Origin: Ciona intestinalis
Taxonomy: Eukaryota; Chordata; Ascidiacea; Phlebobranchia; Cionidae
NCBI RefSeq assembly: GCF_000224145.3
Contig: NC_020179.2
Span: forward strand, 922,571 to 986,570
DNA: 64,000 nucleotides
Reading direction: 5' to 3'
Shown here: positions 53,283 through 64,000 of the stretch, piece by piece
How positions within the stretch are numbered: position 1 is the first letter of the stretch
Layout of the letters: each line of letters opens with the position of its first letter
Made by a program: the position numbers and the translations under genes
Notes under the pieces: generated by a model
The model's input: only the letters and a program-made list of their open reading frames with translations
What the model was told of the DNA's origin: nothing
Database searches by the model: none

Positions 53283-55508
53283 ATGAAGTACGGGAAACTA
53301 ATTGCTTTGGTTGTAATTGCTCTTGTTGTAACTGGAATTGCAATTGTGGTAGGATACTACATTGGAAGAAATGTTCAAACAGAATCTGAGAAAAAAAATG
53401 TTGATTTTGACTACGACCAAAACATAAGACTTGAAATTATTAAAGGAATTACTACAGAAAGTATTGAAGAAACATTAATTAAATTTACTGAAAAACCACA
53501 TCATGCAGGCTCTTTGCAAGAAGAAAAAGTTCTGGTCAATTACGTGAAAGAAACATGGGAAAAATACCTTGATAAAGTTGATATATACCCCTATAATGTG
53601 TTGCTTTCCTATCCAAATACATCTGACCCAAATTATTTAGGAATTTTGTTTCCAAATGGAACTGAGACAAAGAAAACTAATTTTACCGAAGAAAATTTGG
53701 TTTATGGAGAAATGAAAAAAAATATTTTGCCAGCTTTTCTTGCATACACGCCACAAGGAACTGTAAGTGGGAAAATGTATTATGTTAATTATGCAAGAGT
53801 GGAAGATTTTCAAGAACTTGTGGATATGAATTTAAACCTTACTGGAGCGGTTTGTTTAGCCAGGTTTGGAAAACTGTTTCGGGGAAGAAAAGTAAGAAAT
53901 GCGGAAGTTTTTAAATGCGCTGGTCTTGCTATTTTTACTGACCCAATAGACTATGCTGGGGTTAGGAAGCATGCTTGGGAACCCAACCAAAAAGATACTG
54001 GATACCCTCACAACTGGTGGTTACCTTCTGGGGGGTTTCAAAGAGGTACGACTAAAATGTACAGCGGAGACCCATTGACCCCAGATTACCCATCAATTGA
54101 TGGGTCTTATAGATTAGATGAGAATGAAGTTGATTTACCAAAAATACCAGCACAACCTATAAGCTATAGACAGGCATACGAGTTTATGTCTATTTTAGCT
54201 GGGCCACAAGCAAACGACAGCTGGCAAGCGGGGTTGAATGTAACATACAGGGTTGGTGGTTCATTTAAAGCACCATACCAAAACTGCAAAGCAAAACTGC
54301 ATGTTGGAAATTACAGAACCAGGAAAACAATACATAATATCATTGGAAAGATTAGAGGCTGGCAAGAGCCAGATAAGTATGTAATGCTGGGTAACCATAG
54401 AGACGCATGGACATTTGGGGGACTTGACCCTTCCAGTGGTAGTGCTGTTGTAACTGAGATTGTTAGAGTTATAGGGTCAGCTGTCAAGGGGGGAAAATGG
54501 AGACCTAGAAGATCCATATTGTTTTGTAACTGGGGTGCTGAGGAATACGGTCTTATAGGCTCTGCTGAATGGGTTGAGCAGATGGGAAAACAGCTACTGT
54601 TGAATGCAGTGGCTTATGTTAACATTGATATTGCTGTAAATGGTAATGCCACCTTTAGAGCTAAAGCAACGCCTTCATTTACTGAACTAATTTACAACTC
54701 GACTAAATCAATTCGAAATCCTAACCAGCATGAATTGTTATGGAACAGAAGAACTGTGTATGATACTTGGCTAAGGAAAAAACCAGACCCAAATAACCCT
54801 TCTGTACCATATATACAAACTCTAAGAGCAGGCAGTGACTATAAGATGCTGTTACATAAGTGTGGAATAGCCTCGGTGGACATTAGATACACATTTGATG
54901 AACCCGTGTCATCTTATCCTGTGTATCATTCACTACACGATACATTTGACTATTTTAAAAGATTTATAGACCCAGAGTTTCAATACTCAAAAGCCATTGC
55001 TGACATTTCTGTTGATTTGGTTTTTAAATTAAGTGGACTGACAGTTCTACCTTTAAGCCCATTGAGCTATGCTGAAAAACTGAACCAAATGTCAAAAATT
55101 CTGCATGAAAACAAAGGAAATGTTTTGAAAGAACATGGAATACAACTAAACGACCTAAACTATGCTATTAGACAGTTTAAAAATGCCGCACACCAACTAA
55201 ACGACGCTGCCCAAAAAATAACATTAACTTCCGACCAAACTGAAATTCAACTTATTAATGATCGCTTGTATAAAATAGATCGTGGGTTTCTTGATTTTAA
55301 AGGTCTACCCGGCAATTTGGACTTGTTGCATGTTGTCTTTTCGCCATCCAAGTATTTGTCTTCCCTTGGTGTGCATGGATTTCCTGGGGTTACTGATGCC
55401 ATTCAAGATGCTGAAGCTGGCCTTAAGCCATGGAAATATGTGGAAAAACAGATTTCCATATTACGTACACATGTTCTTGCTGCTGCTGGTCTAATGCAAG
55501 AAATATAA
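53283..55508 (+). CDS. NAALADL1: NAALADL1-like M28 zinc peptidase (glutamate carboxypeptidase II family), 741 residues
   Basis: Intronless frame. A short cytoplasmic tail (MKYGK) precedes a membrane anchor (residues 6-27), giving a type II ectoenzyme with several N-glycosylation sites. The protease-associated domain (GKLFRGRKVRNAEVFKCAG, GDPLTPDYP) interrupts an M28B catalytic domain, followed by the helical dimerisation domain. Expected zinc ligands are all present: H372 and D382 (GNHRDAWTFGGLDP), E420/E421 (NWGAEEYG), D449 (NID) and H549 (PVYHS). Recalled GCPII substrate contacts differ: its Asn257 region reads MYSGDPLTP, its Asp465 is Lys (FRAKATP) and its Arg534 is Asp (VDIRYT). So N-acetyl-aspartyl-glutamate or folate hydrolysis is doubtful, and an aminopeptidase-type NAALADL1 role is more likely. 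The neighbouring stretch 55509-56247 has no gene. Confidence 0.92.
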   Translation: MKYGKLIALVVIALVVTGIAIVVGYYIGRNVQTESEKKNVDFDYDQNIRLEIIKGITTESIEETLIKFTEKPHHAGSLQEEKVLVNYVKETWEKYLDKVDIYPYNVLLSYPNTSDPNYLGILFPNGTETKKTNFTEENLVYGEMKKNILPAFLAYTPQGTVSGKMYYVNYARVEDFQELVDMNLNLTGAVCLARFGKLFRGRKVRNAEVFKCAGLAIFTDPIDYAGVRKHAWEPNQKDTGYPHNWWLPSGGFQRGTTKMYSGDPLTPDYPSIDGSYRLDENEVDLPKIPAQPISYRQAYEFMSILAGPQANDSWQAGLNVTYRVGGSFKAPYQNCKAKLHVGNYRTRKTIHNIIGKIRGWQEPDKYVMLGNHRDAWTFGGLDPSSGSAVVTEIVRVIGSAVKGGKWRPRRSILFCNWGAEEYGLIGSAEWVEQMGKQLLLNAVAYVNIDIAVNGNATFRAKATPSFTELIYNSTKSIRNPNQHELLWNRRTVYDTWLRKKPDPNNPSVPYIQTLRAGSDYKMLLHKCGIASVDIRYTFDEPVSSYPVYHSLHDTFDYFKRFIDPEFQYSKAIADISVDLVFKLSGLTVLPLSPLSYAEKLNQMSKILHENKGNVLKEHGIQLNDLNYAIRQFKNAAHQLNDAAQKITLTSDQTEIQLINDRLYKIDRGFLDFKGLPGNLDLLHVVFSPSKYLSSLGVHGFPGVTDAIQDAEAGLKPWKYVEKQISILRTHVLAAAGLMQEI

Positions 55509-55739
55509 CAGGAACATCTAACTTTGAATGGAGTTAATTGGTTAAAGCGACTCATTTTCTATGTAACGTTTTTTATTTAAATTTATTAATTACAATTCAT
55601 TTGTATGGAAGTGGATAATAATAATAAAACAACAACAATAAAATGCTGGTGAATGTGAGGAATCCTCCCCCCTATGTTACCTGCTAACCACAAAGGCAGA
55701 GCCCATTGCCTTTATACACACATTATGTTTAGGTACCAG

Positions 55740-55925
55740 TATATATCTATGATTTCACCAACGGTGGCGTCATAGTACACTAACACCAACCTTGGCGTCA
55801 GTGTACTAAATGGTGGCGTTTATCGCTGAATTTTTGAGCACGTAGGTGATCATATAGATCCTTTTTCTTCGAACAGTTGTTGAGCACGTAAGTAGTCAGA
55901 CCCTTTTTCGTCGAACAGTTGTTCT
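55740..55925. repeat. Short local duplications (GAGCACGTA and GGTGGCGT units)
   Basis: TTGAGCACGTAGGTGATCAT and TTGAGCACGTAAGTAGTCAG each precede CCCTTTTTCKTCGAACAGTTGTT. Upstream, ACGGTGGCGTCATAGTACAC resembles the inverse of GTGTACTAAATGGTGGCGTT. Confidence 0.45.
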
Positions 55926-56089
55926 TCTTTGATTTTTAGGGACTTTTTCCGCAATTTTTTTAATTCTTAATTCTAGCATTTATTCTTTAATCTCTAGATT
56001 GAAATATAAGATAAATACTTTTAGCACTTAAATTCCGTGTTAATCATGATCAAACTCAAAGTAATGTTTGATTGAATCAAGTATTTGAC

Positions 56090-56650
56090 AAGGTCGAGTA
56101 CACAAATGTTGGATGAGTAAAACAAAGACAGTGTTGTTAATTCTTAGAAGATCAGCAGGATGTGCGCAGGAAAGGAAGCGTGCTACTCATACTTAACACA
56201 TATGGATACCACGCGGTTCCAACATTCAGATTCTTGACATTGTACGTATAGTATGGTGGGGGAAGATGGGACACATTTAGCACATAATATCCAAATATTC
56301 TTATTGTGTTTTAAAGAATTAACAACGGTATATTGGAGTCTTAAGGTTACGGTTTTAAATTTTTTTAATGTTCTTTGTTTATTACCAAATGGGACGAGAA
56401 AATAGAACAAAAAGGTGTCCCGCCTTCCCTCACTCTGCTATATGTTGAGTGAGGTCGAGTATGAATGATAAATATACCGACAACCAATATTTTTCAGGAC
56501 ATAAGGCAGCCGCACAAGAACGCCGCAGACTGTCGGGAGATTTCCCGGCCGCAGCCGCAATTGTTTCCAGTGTGCATCCTGCTATACATAAAACATATGG
56601 ATAACACGCGCTTTTAACATTAAGGTTCTTGACATTGTACGTATGTAGAG
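56090..56650. repeat. Duplicated segment flanking a MITE family A copy
   Basis: ACATATGGATACCACGCGGT with TTCTTGACATTGTACGTAT (56199-56250) recurs as ACATATGGATAACACGCGCT with TTCTTGACATTGTACGTAT (56595-56645). The MITE itself (56248-56446) runs from TATAGTATGGTGGGGGAAGA to CCCGCCTTCCCTCACTCTGC and sits at one junction. Confidence 0.6.
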
Positions 56651-56716
56651 TGAGGTCTTATACTATCTTATAGTTTAATTTGAAGGTTTGTGTTGCAGCG
56701 TTTGCGTGCAATAAGC

Positions 56717-59440
56717 ATGAGGAGAAACGCAAAAGTTTTTGCTTTTGTAGCGTCGTCTGTATTAATGATTGGGTGTCTTATTAATAAAACGTAAGTAAAT
56801 TTATGTGAGGTTATGTTTGAACGTGAAACAGATGAAAACTTGATTTTTAGGTTTCCAAAACAAAACGAGTTTTGCTTTAAGCAGAAAACTATTCACGAAA
56901 TGAAGGCGATCGTTTCAGTAGAGCGTCCAAAAGGTAAGCAATGTGACATGATTTTGGTATATGGATTGTATAATACATCGTCATTTTTGTAAGGTAGGTT
57001 ACGTCAAATTATTTATCAATTTACAGCAACAGATATAAAGAGGGCGAAATATGCTCGAGAAATTAAAGCAGAGTTGCAAAACCTGTGGCATGCGACCGAA
57101 TTCGAGTTTAAAAGAGTTTTAAGATCGAACGACCGCAACAAATCTATTGACCAAGCTGAGAAAGATCTGCTGCAAACGATTTGGTAATTACACCTAATAT
57201 ACCGGTGTATAAGAGCCGTGTGGTTCTCAGCTATAAACAGGGTGAGGTCCTACGGCGTGACACAACATGGGACCTAGGATTTAGATCAGGGTTGGCCCAT
57301 TACACCCCAGCAAGAGCGATATATGATAATATGTTTACCAAGCATAAAGCTACATATTTAAAGTTTTGGTAGGCCTATATACTTCCATTTGCAACGTTTG
57401 TAATTAAAAAAACTACAATGTTGTGTTTTAATCAAAAATAATGATCAAGTTTTTTCGAGCTAATATATGACGTTTAAACAAACTTTATCGCATCCAAAAC
57501 AACGCTGTGAATGTGAAGGACAAGTAAACCGTTAACCGATACATTTCAGGGCATTGGAAATTCAATTGGAAAACATTCAATCGTTGGACATAACGTGGCA
57601 AGCTGTTGTAGCAAATAAAACAGCCAATATGGTGTCGGATTTAATTGACAGCCACCAGGTAATGGCTTTATGTAATGTACTTTGCAATACACATATGCAA
57701 GTATATAGTAACTGAACTTTAAGTTGGTTTGGATTAAAGTTACGTACGTGTCGCCATCCACATTTATATTACACAGATGCGTTGTAACTTATAGTGACAA
57801 CTTAGCGGCACGTTATTTTCATATGTTGAATCCTAACCAGCATTTGCATTCAGAACCCACATAACTGCAACGAACGTGGACAATTATTCGGCCACCCCGA
57901 AGTTTGCGGTTACGGGTGCATGGTACATAACATTCTGGAGCAATTCTTCATGGCGCTATCTAATAACAAGACTTTGTTTACTTATCCTTTCGGTTGTATT
58001 TATTTGGGAAACGAAACAACATTAAAAAATGTTTTTCAACCCTTCAGTAAAAACTGCTCGTTAAGAACCGGGGATTGGAAAGAAGTCGAAAGTAAGTAAC
58101 TTAAGCTATCTGTAATAACGTATAAACATTCATTAAATTAAGTATGATGCAGCATACACAGATTTAAAGGTAAACGATCTATCGTATATCTTGGGTCAGC
58201 ACATGACTGCGGCGGGACCTCGTCGTTATTCAGTGTTCACCGAAGAGTTGTGGAATTCAATCGAACTTTTTCATGGGAAACCTAGAGCATGGCTAGCCGG
58301 GAAATTAGTCCGCTACATTACGAGACCCACAAAACATTTTTATGATGTATTCAATAAATTGGGGGCAAAAGTTGACTTTACAAGACCACTTGTTGGGTAC
58401 GTGAGTCTTATGTTTAACTTGCAAAGCTATAGGATACAGATATATCTTGTTGTGAATTGAATTCAGAAAATTAGGTTGGCAGGTGTTGATGGTAACCTCC
58501 TCACCCCACAACCTACTATATCTGTATTATGACATCCATGTTACAGTTCGTGCCCATTTTAAGGTTACACATACGAAGATCTGATAAACTTACTTCGGAC
58601 CAAGAATATGCGGATTTCCATCCATTTAGTAAATACATGAAACACGTGGAGAAATGGTATAGGAAATATGAGATGAGGCAAGTTCTGGAGGGTTCACAAA
58701 ACAAAGTGAAGCGAAGGGTTTACCTGGCGACCGATGACCCAGGAATCTGGGACGAAACACTCAAGTAATTTGTGTTCATATAAATGCGAACATGTGTATC
58801 GGTAAATAGATTTTCCGAAACTGATTATTTTCATTGGCCGAAGTTAACTCATGTGCATTTGAGCGGTCTTCAAAATTGTTAAATTGGGAAGGTATGTTTC
58901 TTAAAATATTGTCTTGGTACAGTTACGAAGAATACGAATTCATTGGACAACGCAAATTCGCAAAACGTGCGAGTAACGAAAGAACAAGAGAAACATCCTT
59001 TGGCTTATTTGAGATAGCAAACGAAATCAACATTCTATCGATGTGCAACTTTATCGTTTGTACGTTTTCGTCGGAGGTATATTCAATATAGCAGCTTAGT
59101 TGCTTCGGCTAAACCGTGGACTTGATAGGTGGGAACACTTGCATACGAGTATATGCAAACTCTACATCTGAATGCTGCGGATAAAGTACTTTCATTAGAT
59201 GCGGAATATGGCCCTACTGGTGCACCAGTTGATCTACACCGAGTTATATACAGTCATAATGTTGAAGGTGAACTTCCCTTACAACATGGGATGTTAGCAA
59301 CTGGCTACCAGCAGTGGAACGGCTACTTTTATGGAACTAATAAGGATCTTAATTGGCAATTATATCCAAGTTACAAAGTACAAGCTACACTCCCAGTCTT
59401 TGCAGTTAAAAATGGTAAATTTAGTGTAGATTTATTTTAA
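56717..59440 (+). CDS. FUT8: Alpha-1,6-fucosyltransferase (FUT8) homologue, 520 residues
   Basis: Nine exons in phase: 56717-56790, 56851-56933, 57027-57183, 57550-57658, 57854-58091, 58162-58396, 58564-58764, 58923-59076, 59129-59440. Residues 5-23 form a signal anchor for a type II Golgi enzyme; a coiled-coil stem follows. The GT23 catalytic domain shows CGYGCMVHNI, LHIRRSDK (Arg303 and Arg304, matching human R365/R366), RRVYLATDDP, and FIVCTFSSE joined in the last exon to VGTLAYEYMQTLH. The C-terminal SH3 domain (RVIYSHNVEGELPLQHGML, GYFYGTN) ends LYPSYKV. It is shorter than human FUT8 (575). The enzyme adds core fucose to the innermost GlcNAc of N-glycans. An acceptor-like TGTTGCAG lies 19 nt before the ATG. 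Confidence 0.93.
57235..57306 (-). repeat. TGGGCCAA-family short repeat, reverse copy
   Basis: GGTGAGGTCCTACGGCGTGA then GGGACCTAGGATTTAGATCA and GGTTGGCCCATTAC; reverse complement of the unit at 13216 and 63905. FUT8 intron 3. Confidence 0.55.
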
Positions 59441-59853
59441 CCAGGGTATGTTTTTCGCTTTGCAATCAATTGCAGAAACTAATATTCTAATACACCAAGA
59501 AACATGGATTGTCTTGGGATTCCCGGAGCTTCGACTGCCGAAAAACTAACATCTTTTTTTTTTCTTGTTGAATAACAGTCGACTTTATGTAGTGCCAATA
59601 AATTTACAGCTTATGGCAAAGTACTTTGATTTTTAGAAGTTGATAACTCGATATTTTAGGCAGAAATTACGTGCACATCCCGTTTTGAACTCATCTAGCA
59701 TCCACTTTAAGCTTGTTCACTGAAGCGTTGCAGCGCCAGTTTCAAAACTTTTACATTTTCATTTTTATTGTTGCTTGGTTACATTTTTGTTATAATTTTG
59801 GTTATTTTGCTGCCTGCTTTAGACTTTATAACCTAAACATTCCATAGTTAGGA

Positions 59854-62800
59854 ATGTCAGATGCAAAAGTAATACCGGTACGTGTTGCATTGCGAACTCG
59901 TCCATTAATACAAAAGGAATTGGACGAAGGCTCGCGTGAGTGCCTTGGATATGTAACAGAAGCAAATCAGGTAATACCTAAAATCGCGTGTTTTTTTAAC
60001 GTTAATTACAATTTCCAATCATAGACCTTGTTAATTTAACACGAAGATGTTAGAAATTTGTAAAAAAAAGCACATACTACTGAATTGCTAAATTATAGTT
60101 TTTAATCTAACAAAAAACATAACACAAATTGGATTTTTTTCTATTGCACCTGCACAGACAACATATTAAATGTCATTTTGTAAAAAAATAAGTTAAAAAA
60201 TAGGCAAATTTACAAATTTTGCCTGAATAAACCAGAGCCTAACTGTTTTGTTTTAGGTAATTATAAATGGCAACAAAGCTTTCACTTTTGATTATGTCTT
60301 TGACCCAAAAGTTAATCAAGCTACTGTTTATACCAAATCCATTGCACCACTAATTGATGGAATTTTTGCAGGTAAACCAATATGTTATGCTGTTTTAAAA
60401 CTAAAGATATCATTAATTAGAGACAGTGGTGCAGCCAAACAATTGTATAAATAAAAATTAAATAAATCCATATTTAAATACAGTTTTCGAAAATGACACC
60501 AATCCCATTTTTGCAAGTTTGCATCTTTTAAAAAGTTTTTAATTTTGTAACTGATGCAACCTTTAACTCAAACCCCTGGCTGTGTCAATGCATTTATTGA
60601 AATTTTTAGTCTGTATGTTTCTGTAAGGTTAAGACCGATTATCAATACTATAATACATAACGTGGCCAAATTTCTTGCACAAAATATACTCTTTTAAAAT
60701 TAACACTAACCCAAAACTTCCATATAGGTTACAATGGCACAGTGTTGGCATATGGCCAAACTGGCAGTGGAAAAACATATACAATGGGATCCGCACACTG
60801 TGTCTCTCAAACTGATGTAACAGATCTAACATCTGGTGTTATACCTCGTGTAATAAAGGATATTTTTGAAGGAATTAAATCACGTCAAAACTTTGAGTTT
60901 CTTGTCAAAGTTAGTTATGTGGAGGTAAGAGGAATGTATTGCTGGTGCAATCATCTGCATATAGGTGCAGTTTGCTGCATTGATACCTTCTATAGATAGT
61001 TTTGTACTTTACATATAATATTGCCACAATATATATACTATTTTCTTCAATTAGATTTACAAAGAAGACGTACAAGATTTGCTTTGTTCTTCTCGTACGC
61101 ACCAGAACTTGAATATTCGTGAAAAATCCGATGGATCTATGCAGATAATGGGTAAGCTGGATAAATTTACTGGTCTTGAAATATTTTTTCATAAATATCT
61201 CTTTCTATATATATTTGTATAATTTTTATTTGTAAAGTTGTTAAAACACTTGCTCTTTACAGGTTTATCCGAGGTTTTGGTTTCAAGTCCAACTGAGACC
61301 CTCGAATACATGGAAGTTGGAAACTCTGCACGTTCAACTGGATCTACTGCCATGAATTCAACTTCTTCAAGATCACATGCTATTTTTACTATTGTACTCG
61401 AATCTAGGAGTCTAAGTGACCCGTAAGTAAATTACTATCATATGTATGGACATAGGTGGAGCTGGTTTTAAGTAAGCATATTGTTTTGTCATCAAAAATA
61501 GCAGCAGTATATGTATTTTTTTGCCCATATACCTCATAGGTTTTATCAGAATTTGAAGTGACATTATTATGATATTGTGTTATTACACTCTTTGTTGTTA
61601 AACATAGGAAACCTTACTGAATAATGTGTTGAATACTGTATAATTTGTCTCTGATTGTTTGTATACACCTCTAACAGCACTGTAGCGATTATTTCAGGCT
61701 TAAAACTCTGTTTCAAAAATTGTAGTGACATTAATATGTCTACTCTTGCACCTCTAGCAGTGCATCTATGGCCTTAAGCCATTTTACGAAAAAGGATTTA
61801 ATTTATTTCTGTTTTCCATGGTCCTTCTCCTTACTTTACCACAAATCAGTGGCCCATTCAAGTATTTATAAAATAATAAATGAACCACAATAATTTTGCG
61901 TTCTGCTGTATATTATAGTAACACCTTTCTGCTGGTGCTACCAGACATATAATATTTTTATCAATAAATCTGTAATTTCTTGGCGGAGAGTTTTTTCTAA
62001 ACTGCACAAACCATTATCTTTACCACAGTGATGAACATACATGTTCCAAATTCCACCTTGTTGACTTGGCTGGTTCCGAAAGAATAAAACGCACCAAAGC
62101 ACAAGGAGACAGGTTGCAAGAAGGAATTAAAATCAATGCTGGTTTGTTAGCACTTGGTAATGTAATAAGTGCATTAGGTGAAGAACACAGTCACATTCCA
62201 TACCGTGTATCAAAGCTAACAAGGTTATTACAAGGTAAGTAACTTGTATAGTATTCTGGCTCTATGGGGAAAAATGGGACACGTTTAGCACATAGCATTT
62301 AAATTTCCTGGATTCCTGATCGTATTTTAAACATTTAACAATGGTTCATGGGAGTTGGGAAGACATGGTTTTGTAATTCTTTGAATGTTCTTTGTTTAAT
62401 ACCAAATTGGGCGAGAAAATAAAATAAAAGGTTTTCCATCTTTCTCTACCCTGCTATATATAATACAGAGCCTTTGTATTCACTGTATAAATGACCGATT
62501 TGTGTTCAGATTCTCTTGGTGGGAACAGCTTAACTGTGATGATAGCTTGTATAAGTCCTGCTGAAAGCAATGTAGAAGAGACGTTGAATACTCTACGTTA
62601 TGCTGATCGTGCCAGAAAGATTAAAAACAAAGCTGTGGTCAATAGAGACCCCCAAAAAGCTGAGCTCGTGTCCCTTCGAAAAGAGGTGATATATTCTATA
62701 TTGGTCTGTTGTAGCACTTTAAATTGGAAAACATTTGTTGGGGATTTTAATTACAGTTTTTAAATGTGTTTTAGCTTTTAGGTTTTAAACAATTTAATAT

Positions 62801-63664
62801 CTTAACAAATGTCTAAATACAAACACTATACAGTAGTGATAGTGCAATGATTTATTTTCCAAATAAAAGCTAATATTGTGACAACTAGCAATTAACTTTA
62901 ATAACATTGGGCATAGAAAAAAAATGTCCATGCTTTCGCCAGCATCAACTTTTAAAACTGTTTGGGTCCTGACTTTTCTAAAATTAGGTGCCGATGTAAG
63001 CATGTATCTGTATTTTTTATTCCAGGTTCAGCAGTTACGACTTAAACTGCTTCAAACACAAGGCACAACATCATGCGTTGAGGTCGCTAAAGATTCGCCC
63101 AAAACTCAAGAAAAAGTGAACAAGTTGGAGACGGAAAAGGAGCAACTGCTGAAAGAAATGCAAAAGTTGGTTGACAGTAACACAGAAATGTGTGAAAAGG
63201 TGGGATATTTTTTAAATTTTACCATTGTGGGTGTATATGTCCTTGGTTAAGATGTTTAGCAGCAATTTCTCCAACCCAGTGGTGACTAACAGGTTATCTA
63301 AATTATCACCCATACAGAAAAACACAAACAAAGTTTCATACATGGTAACCCATAAGCTGGCAAGGTGTGTATGAAACAGAACATTTGTGTTATAATGGCT
63401 TTTGCTTTCCCACAACGCGAGGATAAATAAGTCACATTCATTCATTGTAGAAGTTAATTTCTTTTTTCCCTAACACAGGCGATAACAGTTGAGATGATAC
63501 GTGATGAACTTTGCACGAAGTTGGAAGCTTTACAAGAAGAAGCAACCAAAGTTACGGATGATTCGCATAATATTTCAATTATGGAGCAAGAATTAGCTGA
63601 AGAAGAACAAAAAGGAATGTTACAAAGATTCCGAGCTCTAAGGAAACATTTACTAGATATGCAG
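59854..63664 (+). CDS. KIF4: Kinesin-4 (KIF4) chromokinesin, N-terminal motor part
   Basis: Nine exons in the window, in phase and 476 codons so far: 59854-59970, 60257-60371, 60728-60924, 61055-61151, 61263-61422, 62029-62234, 62510-62685, 63026-63199, 63479-63664. The last ends on a donor (CAG then GTTTAC), so the gene runs off the right edge. Motor motifs are [11 protein letters not shown]-loop GQTGSGKT (87-94), switch [12 protein letters not shown], switch [10 protein letters not shown], and [18 protein letters not shown]. After the neck ([20 protein letters not shown]) comes a [12 protein letters not shown] coiled coil, typical of KIF4. KIF4 is a plus-end motor acting with PRC1 on the spindle midzone and with condensin on chromosomes; the Cys-rich tail lies outside the window. 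Confidence 0.95.
62256..62460. repeat. MITE family A copy, diverged
   Basis: TATGGGGAAAAATGGGACAC to CCATCTTTCTCTACCCTGCT, with a 9-bp local duplication (TTCCTGGATTCCTGATCG). In KIF4 intron 6. Confidence 0.72.
63221..63447 (-). repeat. Composite SINE copy, antisense
   Basis: ACCATTGTGGGTGTATATGT, TTCTCCAACCCAGTGGTGAC, CATGGTAACCCATAAGCTGG, GTGTATGAAACAGAACATTT, ACGCGAGGATAAATAAGTCA, ending in ATTCATTCATTG 31 bp before the acceptor of KIF4 exon 9. Confidence 0.8.
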
Positions 63665-63904
63665 GTTTACAACTTATGAAATAAACCTTGTCTAAAAGCT
63701 GTGATAAGTTAGAAATCCTATTTTAACAACTAAAATGTTTGTCACACATAATTGCCTACAAAGGTAATCTAAGCTTACTACATTCTACATATGTAGGTTT
63801 AAAACCATTTAAAAAAATAAACATTATTGGGTAGGTATATGCTATTTATATGTTAAGTTATAACTTCTGAAATTTACCTATACTGATGTTCATTTGAGTG
63901 TTGG

Positions 63905-63975
63905 AGGAATGGGCCAATTCTGGCTTTAATTCCAGGTTCCATGACGTTCCATGTTACACCACCTCATACGCAAAA
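63905..63975 (+). repeat. TGGGCCAA-family short repeat
   Basis: GAATGGGCCAATTCTGGCTT, AATTCCAGGTTCCATGACGT, ACACCACCTCATACGC. At the window edge. Confidence 0.5.
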
Positions 63976-64000
63976 TGTCACAGTGTGTTTTAAAGGACAA

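Noticed and set aside
54311-54517. Antisense frame within the M28 peptidase gene
   Set aside because: Shadow of a strongly supported coding region.

Overview
The window is animal nuclear DNA: AT-rich, with many short GT-AG introns, vertebrate-like orthologues in compact genes, and dense short mobile repeats. Gene structures, the repeat families and 3' splice-site-like AGs just upstream of several start codons (as in spliced-leader trans-splicing) point to a tunicate, most likely Ciona. I rebuilt the spliced genes by hand by following reading frame and phase across every GT-AG junction.

Layout. 2-1173 (+): the 3' end of a Cys-loop ligand-gated channel. 1875-2686 (-): a three-exon gene for a 74-residue secreted Tyr/His-rich peptide; a related last exon lies nearby at 3742-3845 (+), inside an element with inverted arms of about 400 bp. 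6148-10357 (+): SAXO4/PPP1R32, a ciliary microtubule protein. 10.4-16.6 kb: gene-poor, repeat-rich. 16640-23521 (-): a 15-exon gene reading unbroken from an N-terminal RIPK-like kinase lacking the Arg of HRD, through one membrane helix, into four six-cysteine defensin-like repeats. 24583-30103 (-): an SLC22 transporter. 31411-38143 (-): an SPMIP4/C7orf31-like sperm microtubule inner protein, head to head with an intronless 175-residue gene at 38630-39157 (+). 40479-49137 (-): IGHMBP2 helicase with an extra RAD18-type zinc finger. 50417-51220 (-): LIX1, directly downstream of intronless GTF2E2 at 51523-52380 (-), possibly an operon. 53283-55508 (+): an intronless NAALADL1-like peptidase. 56717-59440 (+): FUT8. 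59854 to the window end (+): the motor half of KIF4.

Repeats. At least 35 copies of one roughly 200-bp terminal-inverted-repeat element, about 25 copies of one composite SINE, and several smaller families fill introns and spacers. One of about 120 bp starts with GTAAG and ends in AG, and two sense copies coincide with the real 5' splice site of a host intron.

The best candidate for something undescribed is the 16.6-23.5 kb gene: an apparent type II membrane kinase joining an innate-immunity-type kinase to a defensin-like ectodomain. The secreted peptide gene, the UBZ-like finger in IGHMBP2, the GTF2E2-LIX1 pair and the intron-like repeat follow.
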